Below are positions 48,927-58,210 of a DNA stretch of 64,000 nucleotides, one piece after another (positions within the stretch are counted from its first letter, which is position 1; each line of letters begins with the position of its first letter). The notes below the pieces were generated by a model. It was not told the origin of the DNA, searched no databases, and saw only the letters and a program-made list of their open reading frames with translations. The DNA is from Bilabrum cf. latius (Eukaryota > Bigyra: Bicosoecida > Bigyra > Bicosoecida). Location: assembly GCA_965178125.1 (NCBI GenBank), contig OZ237745.1, forward strand, positions 1,178,001-1,242,000, written 5' to 3'. Position numbers and translations under genes: made by a program.

Positions 48927-51671
48927 ATGCCCTTGGGCCGCGCGTTTGCTGCCATCGCGGTGCTCCTGGCCAGCTCGCAGTTTCATCGAGCGGAAGCGTA
49001 CCCTGTCAGTTTCAACGCCGATGATGATAATACAGGCATCCATGTGAATATATTGAGGAACGCAAGGCCGTGGGGCACGCCAGGCACGCCTTGGGAGGGC
49101 AGCATTGATGTCGATTCGACCAGTGGATTCCCGGCAGAGGATGCCGGCGTCACGATCGATGTCCTGGTTTACAACTCCAGTCAGTCGTACTTGGATTCCA
49201 ACCCAGCGATTTAGTTTGCTCGTCCAGATGTGGCACAAAGGGCGCAGTTAGAGTACGGATACTAGCTGCGCGCGATGTGCACCCCAAAGGCAGACCCGCC
49301 GGTGGTCAACGTGCAGCCGCACAACTCCGGGGAGTCGTACAACACGACGTGGGACCCAGCAACGGGACTACTTACGAGTAGGATCGTCCCATCATCGGAC
49401 CGCACTTCCCTCATGCTCTCGTTCACGAACACGAGCCGCGGGTGCCGCGACATCGTGCTGGTGATGCCGGGCTTCGACCCCATCAAGGACGCGGCGGCGA
49501 TCAACCCCCAGTACCTCAGCAACATCGAGATGTTCAGCAAGTCCGCAGGAGCAGCCACGGGCGAGGTGTGGATGCGGACGATGGGCCTGCGCGCCACGAA
49601 CGGCAACCCCGAGGAGGACTGGGCCGACCGCCCGCTGCTCTCCTGGCCCTCGTTCCGGTGGGGGGTCCCAGTTGATCCCAAAGGGCCCCCGGGGTCGGAC
49701 TGCTCCAACTCGTCCTACCGAGGCACCTGTTTCACGGGCAAGCCGAACAAGGCGCACCCTTTGTTCGGAGGCGGTAAGGTGCTCGCCCACGGGTGGCCGT
49801 GGGAGGCAGTCGTCGACCTCGCCAATAAAGCAGGTCTCAGCCTCTGGATCAACGTGCCTGCCATGGCCACTGACGACTACATCGAAAATCTAGTGCGGTT
49901 AGTGGACGGGAGGCTGCACCCTGACCTGAACGTGATGGTGGAGTACTCCAACGAAGTGTGGAACGTGAGTCACTGAACGGACGATGACCGCCTGCCTGCA
50001 TGTGCTGGAGCTGCCGGCCCGCAACCGCGACCCCCATCATCCCCCCATGTCTCCCCCCCTCTTCCCCCCACCGTTTCTGCCGTCGGGGTTCGCCTTCTGC
50101 GGCCTGTCACGATCACCCACCTTGTGCGGCCTGTTACGATTACCCACCTTGTGCGGCCTGCTACGATTACCCACCTTGTGCGGCCTGTCACGATCACCCA
50201 CCTTGTGCGGCCTGTCACGATCACCCACCTTGTGCGGCCTGTCACGATCACCCACCTTGTGCGGCCTGTCACGATCACCCACCTTGTGCGGCCTGTCACG
50301 ATCACCCACCTTGTGCGGCCTGCTACGATCACCCACCTTGTGCGGCCTGTTACGATCATACCTTGTGCGGCCTGCTACGATCACCCACCGCCCCAGTGCT
50401 ACATCCATAGCCCTCTTCTTCCGCAGATGGAGTTTTCCCAGGCGCACTACCAGCTCTACATGGCCAACGCCTCCGTGGCAGTGCAGGGCGACCCCCTCGG
50501 CCTCAACTACACCACCCCCAATGGGGATGGGGGCGAAGGACCCATCCAGTGGGCGTACCGCCGCACGGCGTATGATATCGTCCGAGTCCAGGGGGTTATC
50601 GAGAGCACGCGGGGGGCTGGGGCACCACGGCCCGGCCCCAATGGGAGGTGGAGGCCTGTTCTGGCAGGACAGCTCATGGGCACACCTCAGCTGGAGGGAC
50701 TCAGGTACCTCTGGGAGTCTCGTGGGATCGAACCCGACAGCAAGCTGCATGCCACGGCCAATGCGCCCTACTTTGCCGTGTGGCCAGCCAAGTCTGCGAG
50801 CCGGGATAGCAGGAACTGCTGGTCCAACCTGACTGAGGACGCCGTGCTTGAGGGTCTTTCGACCTCTGTGGAGAGGAGGTTTGACCCGGCCTTGCCTCCG
50901 CGGGGAGACCACAAGCAGTTCATCACCTACGCCAGGCTGTTCAACCTGTCCGTGTTCTCATATGAGGGCGGCCCCGACACGTCCTGCTTCTTCAACCACA
51001 ACTCGAGTACAGAAGCAAAGAACGCAGCCAACCTGAACCCCAAGATGCAGCCCATCATCCAGCAGTACCTGCAGCACCTGCGTGCCATGGGGGAGTACAC
51101 GCTCTCGTACTTCACCTGCTGCACGGGGGCATGGAGCATGTACGGCTAGTGGACGCTGGCACCGAACCAGACCACCTACGCTGACGCACCCAAGCGGATC
51201 GGGGTCGAGGCGGAGCTCGGGGCCAGCGAACCTTCGCAGGGGTTCGGCGCGGCCCTGCCGGGCACTGTGGACGCCACGCTCGGGGCGGTGGATGCAGACG
51301 ACGAGGATCCCCCTTCCTCAGGGCCCTGGTACCACCCCTCCGTGGGCAAGTCGAGGTACTATCCCCTGCGGCCGGTTAGGTGGGGGCAAGGGGGGGCCAC
51401 CATGCAGCTGAGGCTCAACGTGAGCGTGCAGACGGGACCGGGGACCGTCAACGTGACCACGTCCGGCGACCCCTCCTCCTGGCAGTCGGTGAGGGTGCCT
51501 CTCGGGGAACAAGGGGGGTGGGCGCTCACAGACCCGGTGTCCATCGAAGTGCGGCCCCCTTTCACCACGCTGCAGGTCAGGATCGCGCCCCAGGAGCCGG
51601 GGCGGGCGGGGATGGCGGGGTAGGCTGGGAACGTGACGATCGGCGGGTTGGTGTTTGGGAGCAGCGTGTGA
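48927..51671 (+). CDS. Secreted glycosidase-like / cellulose-binding-type protein
   Basis: Two exons, 48927-49964 and 50427-51671; 760 residues, TGA stop, TAG at 49212, 49263, 51147 and 51621. A signal peptide opens the protein (GRAFAAIAVLLASSQFHRAEA). The hallmark VEYSNEVWN closes exon 1 and matches a family of secreted glycoside-hydrolase-like proteins annotated as cellulose-binding in bacteria and algae; the Glu of this motif is a candidate catalytic residue by analogy. Exon 2 continues with QAHYQLYMANAS, QWAYRRTAYDI, FNLSVFSYEGGPD and YTLSYFTCCTGAWSMYG. Many NxS/T sequons fit an exported glycoprotein. The C-terminal ~170 residues (NVSVQTGPGTVNVTT) look like a beta-rich accessory domain. 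Substrate unknown. Confidence 0.83.
49965..50426 (+). other. Intron of the secreted glycosidase-like gene (462 nt)
   Basis: Donor GTGAGT directly after EVWN, acceptor CTTCTTCCGCAG, phase 0. The unspliced frame would end at TGA within twelve bases. It contains a 27-bp minisatellite. Confidence 0.92.
50099..50393. repeat. 27-bp intronic minisatellite, 11 copies
   Basis: Eleven tandem copies of a unit starting TGCGGCCTGTCACGATC. Six copies are identical, others differ by one or two T/C changes, and the tenth is two bases short. The unit length is a multiple of three, which creates long but meaningless open frames on both strands. Confidence 0.97.
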
Positions 51672-51918
51672 TGGCAGTGAAGGATGGGGAGGAGACGAGG
51701 TGGTTGGATATGACAACTGCAATGCAATGCACACTGTGCGTCTGCCGCTAAATTCCCGTTTTCAATTCGGTGTGCAATCGCGCGTGGTATGCCATGCCAC
51801 GCCTTCCCGCCCCGCACGCTTCGCTCCAGCCATTCCCTCTGCTGTGGCGCCCCTCACTCCTCTCTCGCCTAGTCTTTATGTCTTTGCAATCCCGCTCATT
51901 CTACGTTTTTTTGTTTCT

Positions 51919-53289
51919 TTAGTGCGCCGCGGACTCCACCACCGGCAGGGGCGGCAGCTCCACCGCCGCGTCCCCCAAGGAGGGGAGGATGTTCCTGCCG
52001 AGTGCGCTGCCCACCAGTTCCACCGCCGCATCAGCTGTCCTGTCACCGTCCTCCTCCGAGTCTGCAAGCTGCGGGTTCACCTCAACCATGTCCATGGAGC
52101 CCAGCAGGCCCGTCTCGAACAGCGACTCGCACACGTAGTGCGCCTCGCGGTAGCTCAGGCCCCCGGGGACCCTCGTCCCCGTGCTGGGGGCAACCGAGGG
52201 GTCGCACGCGTCGATGTCGAAGCTGAGGTGCAGCGGGCGAGGAGAGCTGCCCCCCGGCCCCGTCAGGTGCTCCACCGCCCTCCTCATCACCTCCCCGATG
52301 CCCAGCCTGTCCACGTCCGTCATAGTGTAGGCCCGGATGCCCAGCTGCGGGATCACCTTGCGCTCGTGGTCGTCTACGTCGTTGAGCCCGATGTACACGA
52401 TGCGGCTGGGGTGCAGCGCGGGCCACGCCCCGAGCTTGCTGATGCGGGGCAGCAGCGGGGCGGGCACGTGGCCCGACTGCAGCACCTGCCTGGCCACCTG
52501 CGCTGCCTTGCTGTTGCCTGCCTTGTCGGCCTTGTCCGCTGCCCTCTGGGCCTGCTCCAAGACGAACTTCTTCCACTCCGCCTCGTCCCACGGGGCGCTC
52601 TCTTCCCCCTCGCACATCCACTCGAGCCCGGGCATGGCCCTGGGGTCCGCCAGCCTCGAGGCGAAGGCAACCGGCATGCCGTGCATGTTGCCGCTGGGGC
52701 TCGCGCTCGGCGTGTTGATGTCCGCATGGGCGTCCACCCAGATGACGCCGGCGTCGGGGCGCGCGGCAAGGATGCCTGCCAAGGTGCCCATCCCGATGCT
52801 GTGGTCCCCTCCGAGCGTCAGCACGAAGTTGCCGTCCTCGGCGGATTCCTTGACTGCGTGAGCAATCCGTTCGCTTGTCTTTCCGACCGCCACAGAGTTG
52901 CGGCCACCCTCGGCGCTTGCGTCACCACGTCCCGGACGAACCGGATCAACGTCTCCCTAGTCAACGAGACGCCAGCCAAGACTTGTCACTGCGTTCCGCA
53001 GCCCACGTTGGCGTATCAGCTTCGGCCCTCGGTCCACTCCGTCTAGTGGCTAACCGAAGCTGAAAGGAGCCCCAACGACATGCACTGTCGAAGGTGCTTT
53101 CACACCGCTTTCGTCTTTGACCTACTCAGAGGGGACAAACGGCGCATCGCTGAAACTTCGGGATTGGCCGCCGCAGTTGCACATAGGAGTGTTCCGAAAC
53201 ACAGAATCTTTGCCTCTGGGCAACGTATGTGCGGACACTCTTCTGCTAAGACCTCGTACAGACCTGTACGATACTAGTCTAGAAAACAT
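51919..53289 (-). CDS. ARG: Arginase, probably mitochondrial
   Basis: 456 residues from ATG 53289 to TAA 51919, with TAG at 53122, 53050 and 52957. Arginase hydrolyses L-arginine to ornithine and urea using two Mn ions. All metal-site motifs are present: GGDHSIG (about residue 160), WVDAHADINTP (about 186-190) and SFDIDACDPSVAPSTGT (about 358-360); GNMHGMP is present too. The first ~35 residues are Arg/Ser-rich and almost free of acidic residues, like a mitochondrial presequence; a second ATG at 53184 would give a protein without it. An unusual ~60-residue charged insert (about residues 223-285) separates the metal sites. TAG 53050 falls on the near-invariant Gln of the GQPxxGV motif. Without TAG as sense, the protein would lose its N-terminal substrate-side region. 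Confidence 0.95.
53050..53052 (-). other. Diagnostic UAG at the conserved Gln of arginase
   Basis: The protein reads APFSFG-UAG-PLDGVDRGP; human arginase has APFSKGQPRGGVEEGP and bacterial arginase has GQARRGVDMGP. UAG occupies the Gln column. Confidence 0.93.
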
Positions 53290-53742
53290 ATCTCAACAAT
53301 GCGTTCAAGCTATTGACTAGATGTCAATTGTGAGCCTCGACATTTTCGTTCCGGTTCGTAGCAGAAAACTGCACGGTACAAAAAAGCAAACCGCTATTAT
53401 CAACATTCGAGAACTCTGCTCGATATTGGAGCGCAAGACGAGCATCCTGTTTATTTGTCATCTTTTTTCGGTACATAGTTCGCATGTTCAGCGGTGGAAT
53501 TGTGAATTTGACCGAAATGGCCGATGGCTATGGAGATAGTGCGGTGAGCTGGTCATGACAAGCAATGTATGCCATGTACTCTCTGCTTGCGGATAGTGCA
53601 GCAGCGGTAGTACGTCTGTATGATGTCATTCGAGACTGTTTATTCCTTCTGCCGCGTCTCTTGAATTGCCCCGCAGTAGACGAGCGCGGACAAGCAGCTG
53701 AGATTTTCAGATTCCGGGGCCGGCGTCGACCTCGGCGGTAGC
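53290..53742. other. Divergent intergenic region, AT-rich
   Basis: 453 bp between the starts of arginase (-) and the polyQ protein gene (+). AT-rich near 53330-53480. A 72-codon open frame (53321-53539, +) shows no protein-like features. No RNA gene seen. Confidence 0.6.
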
Positions 53743-55468
53743 ATGGGACCAGGTGGTCGGTCTCCCGGCGAAATCCCCAAGTCTATTCTTCGATCATATG
53801 TTCAACTTAATGGTCCGCACAGGGGGTCGCCAAGCTCCTTCGGTCGGGCTAGCTCGAGCCGAGACTCCCCTGACGCTGTTCGGCAGAGAAGGAAAGCGGC
53901 TGGCCAGGCCGCTTTGCACGCAATTGGAACACACAAGACGCCACCGCGTAGAAATCACGTGCCGCCAATGCTGCCCGACGCATTGACGCGTTCTTCTTTC
54001 TCGTCGTCTGCAGAGCGCTAGTCGGGTGCAGCCGAACCCCCATCGGGAGACCACGGGCAGGGCCCGCAGTCGCAGCTGCCGGCAGGCAAGCACAGCTCAA
54101 AAGACACCCCCATGGAGCATGTGAGGTAGGCGTACGACCCGCCGGGGAGTGCGACCATCTCGCTCTCCTCCTCGCCGCAGGGCGCCAGCAGCGGCAGAGA
54201 GAGAGAAGTGGCCAGGGCTGGACCCGGTGCACTGCACGACAGCGCCGTCCCGGGCTCTCCGAGCGGTCTCCGGTCTCCCCACGCCCCCCGACAGGAGCCT
54301 TCATCTTCCTTGCTGGCCTCTGGCGGCGGGAGCTCGCGCGGGGGATAGGCGGCGTAGCCCGAGTCGCCCGAGCCCGCCACCGGCCTGCGAGCTAGCGCGC
54401 ACGATGGATTGCGCTCGTCACACCTTGCGAGTGGACCCTCTGTTGGGGTCAGAGCCGGCGGAGGCATGGGTCCGGGGGGTCCTGGCGGCCTGCGCCTCTC
54501 AAATGGAGGCCTCGGATTCGGAATTGGAGCTGGGAAGGGGGTCGCAAGGGGGTGGCGGCACCAGGGCACGGCTGCAGGTCCAGGGGAGGAGCCCGCTGTG
54601 CAGCGGTCGCTGGGTCCCGGGGGTAGGCAGCCTTCCGTTGGTGGCCTGGGGTCGCAGGGTGCACTGCACGGCAGCGGCGCCAGTCGTGGTCCCGGCGCGT
54701 TGTGGCGGGCTAGGCGGGGCAAGGGCAGGGAGCTCGCTGCGAGGCGGGCGGGTGCATCGCACGGTGGTGCAGGCGGCGGGCAGCTGCCTGCACCGGCGAA
54801 AACGGGCGGGGATTCCAAGCCTAGGGCCCTGGGTGCCAGTGCCAGTGCCAGTGCCAGTGTCAGTGCCAGTGGCCGGGACATGGGCATGGGAAAGGGCATG
54901 GGCCGCGACTAGGACTAGCACTACAAAGATAATTAGGCGGGGATGCGTGGTAGGAGTAGTAGGGAGGCAGGTAGTGTGGAAAGAGGGAGAGGGGAAGGGT
55001 TGGATGCTTCGCTGCTGGATGCGGTGCTTGGACCGGAGGCGGGGGGGCATGCACCGCCACAAGCACCAGCAGCCCGTGAGCATGCAGGAGCTGCAGCACC
55101 CGCTAGAGCATCGTCCTAGGACCAGGCAATGCAGCGATTGGCAGGAAGAGGAGCAAGAGGGGAAGGTGCCCAGGGCGTGGGAGGGAGGAACAGCGCGGGT
55201 GCATGCGAGGACGAGAGCAATTAGAAGAGAAGGGATGACGATGAGGAGGAGGAGGGCGAGGATGGGGGCGAAGGGGACGGTGGGAGGGCCAGCGGCAGCG
55301 CTTCATCTCCTGCTCCTCCTCCTGCTCCTGCTGCTGCTGCTGGCGGGGCGATCCGGCACGGCTGGGTGAAGAGCCCTGGAGAGGGGCCTACTGGCAGCGG
55401 GAATGGTGGCTGGGTGCGGGCCTCGGCTCTTTGGAGGGACGGGCAGGGACCAGGAGAGGGGCAAGGGC

Positions 55469-55518
<50 letters not shown>

Positions 55519-55842
55519 CCTGGGCAAGACGTGGCGGTGTGCGACTCGGAGTCGAAAGTGCCACCGAGGCGTGTGACTGCCGCTTCTGGAGCCCACCACA
55601 CCGTCTCGGCCCCAGATGCCTCACGTGCTGCTGGGAGATCGGGCGATGCGGCAACGGACGAGGCAGCCATCGCGTCCGCCCGTTAGATGCACGAATTCCT
55701 GTGCGCCGCGACGCAGGAGCTGGCTGAGCGGCTGCAGACAGCTCTCGAGCGGGCGGAACGGGCAGAACGAGAGCTCGCAAGGAGTGAGAGGGCGCGGGAG
55801 TACTGGCGCGGGGAGGCTGTGCGGTTGAGAGACGAGCAGTAA
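53743..55842 (+). CDS. Low-complexity protein with polyglutamine tract, function unknown
   Basis: 699 residues from ATG 53743 (first ATG after an in-frame TGA) to TAA 55840-55842, with ten TAG codons. No recognised domain. The body is Gly/Ser/Arg/Ala-rich with a (Ala-Ser)n run, an acidic run (DDDEEEEGEDGGEG) and 15 CAG-coded glutamines at 55471-55515. The last ~50 residues form a likely coiled coil: HEFLCAATQELAERLQTALERAERAERE. The frame crosses ten TAGs without meeting TAA or TGA over 2.1 kb, and TAG is the only codon that would break it, so I treat it as a real gene. It may be a nuclear or RNA-binding scaffold; that is a guess from composition. Confidence 0.62.
55471..55515 (+). repeat. 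(CAG)15 polyglutamine repeat
   Basis: Fifteen perfect CAG codons in frame in the low-complexity protein gene. Confidence 0.97.
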
Positions 55843-56427
55843 GCGAGCCGATGGCATTGGCAGCCCGAGCGTGGCAGCAGCTACTAGTAGGTGGGGGCGG
55901 AGAGGAGTCCAGGAGAATATAATGGGCTGAATAAATGAATGATTAGCATATTGTATGTTGCAGTGTATGCAGTATGGTCATCCGGAAGGGGTGCGAGTCA
56001 ATTCCGATTTTCTTTGCCATTCTAGTAAGGTGCAGTTTCGTGCCTCCGGCTCCAGGAACAAGACGGGGAGTCATCTGGTCTGAGAGGCCGGAGGACCTGC
56101 GCTTCATAGCTGGATTTCGTATCGCTACATAGTCTTGACTAAAGAAAAGACATATAGGCAGGAATCTTGCCACTTTCGAGTGAGGCAAAGGTGTTTAGAC
56201 TCGAGTCCGCAATTTTGAGGTGCACGGTCTCTATCCGTCATTATCGACTGCACCCTAACGCGTCTATGTATGCTACACCATAGATTAATGCACTATTTTT
56301 GTGTCCGACATCGCGCAGACTCTGATAAACGGCGCATTTGGGGGCAGTTTTTGCTCGTCGCTTCGCTGCCTGCATTGTGCGTTCTTTCAAGGCATCTGAC
56401 ATAGCCAGCGGCAAAGCCTTTGGAGGG
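55843..56427. other. Intergenic, 585 bp
   Basis: Between two plus-strand genes. AT-rich from about 55915. Holds a likely poly(A) signal for the upstream gene and presumably the promoter of the downstream one. The frame of the downstream gene stays open to at least 56338, but without an ATG before 56428. Confidence 0.6.
55930..55935 (+). promoter_or_regulatory. Candidate poly(A) signal AATAAA
   Basis: AATAAA 88 nt after the TAA stop, in the AT-rich 3' flank. Motif and position only. Confidence 0.4.
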
Positions 56428-58174
56428 ATGCAAGCTTCCAGGCTACCAGACGGTTACGTTCCACTTTCAAGAGATTCATGGGACACTGCCGTTTTGTACC
56501 GCTTTCCTAGCAGTCTGAGTGTCCGGGACGAGCAAATCGATGTGGCGACGTTGCCGCTGCATCGCCTGTCATTTTGGCGCGCCTTTGGTCACAAAGGGGC
56601 ACCCCCAGCGTAGCAAGCGTATGATAGTAGAGAATCAAGAGAACCAGCGAGGTTTCACGATGTAAAACCGGAAGGCAACGATACCCTCGGCTTCGTTGGC
56701 GTCGAGGCAGAGATTGCAGGAACGACGGCATCATTTCACGCTACAGTCCCCATTACCGATGATCCTGCGTGGCCTCATGGGTATCATTATAAACATCAAC
56801 TGTAGGATAATGGTAGTATGGCTTCCCCGTTGATTGCTGCCCTCGCATACGACATCGAGATTCGGCATCGTGGGCTCAAGCGCGTTCGCCGACTAAACTT
56901 TGATAACTAGTTGTGGCTGAGTCTATGGACAGCAGTGCGGAACAATCAAGGCATACACATCGGCATTTTGGACGTCCTGAGGCATAAGGTATGCCCTGCT
57001 TGGTTCAGCCGGATCGCCAAGCTGCACGGGCCGCCGAGAGTTTCCGCAGCTGGGAACCGTGGTTCGCAGGAAGGCGACAAAGGGCCAGATCAGAAGTAGG
57101 CATCGCGTTTAGGATCAATAATTAGTGGATATAGCCCAGCATCAGCCGGGCCAGCGCTGTCTGCGTCTGGGCCCAGACCGAGCGCATATGACGCGGCGCG
57201 CGCTCACTCCGGTTTCCAAGCTGGCCGGGGGGCAGCCCAAGGGCCAGCTTCAGCAGGTGAGCAGCAGCCTTTGATGTCTTAGTTCGGGTCCACGGCTGCG
57301 GAAGCAGCATCGGACCCGTGGCAGTGGCTCACCGACGGCGACGTGCAGGAGGGCCGGACACAGGGTCATGTCCAGGGGATTTTGAGCAGCTCCTCGCGGG
57401 CTGCGATTGGCGACACGGGGCATCCTCAGTCATCCAGCAGCAGTGGGACTCATAACGCACCATCTTCCTCTTCTTCTTCCTCTTCCTCCCATGCCTCGGC
57501 AGGAGGAGGCGCTGGCGATGGTAAAGCACCGGCTGGTACCCCGGCTGGTGCCGCTGATGACGCCGCCGCTGGGCTGCAGCTGCTCAGCCAGCTGGCTGAC
57601 ACGGATGTTGGCCCAAGCAGCGGAATGGTGGCTAGTCCCGTGCAGCAGGGCATGGAAGGCAGCCCGCGCGGGGGGCAGCTGGCTCTGCATCACGCAGGGC
57701 CGGCCATGGGGCAGGGGCAGCCGTCCCCGCCCATCGGGCCTCATAGTGGTATTGCAATGCACCCACAAGCAGGCTCAGCAATGGGGAACGCGGTGATGCG
57801 GAGCAGCATGGGCACTGGCCCGGGGATGCATGGTGACCCGCGGCAGATGCAGATGCAGATGCCGTGGGGCCGGCCCCAGCTGGAGGAGGCGGAGCTGCAG
57901 GCGAGGCACGCGAGACTGCTGCAGATGCGGCGGTGGCAGCACCAGCAGATGTTCTGGCAGCAGCAGTAGCAGCAGCAGTTGCACGCACAGGAGAAGATGC
58001 TGTGGCAGAGGCAGATGCACCTGCAGGCCGTGGCCAGGGAACAGCAGCGCATGGAGGAGGAGCTGTAGCGGCGGGGGCAGGAGCTGAACAACAGGCGGCA
58101 GGCGCTCGCGGAGGACTCCTCCCGGCCACGGAACGACTCAACGACCGATGCACAGCACGGTAGAAGTGACAAAG

Positions 58175-58210
<36 letters not shown>

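Noticed and set aside
49984-50832. Repeat-containing open frames over the intron (periodic Cys- or Arg-rich translations)
   Set aside because: They come from the 27-bp minisatellite, whose unit is a multiple of three, inside a clear GT-AG intron.
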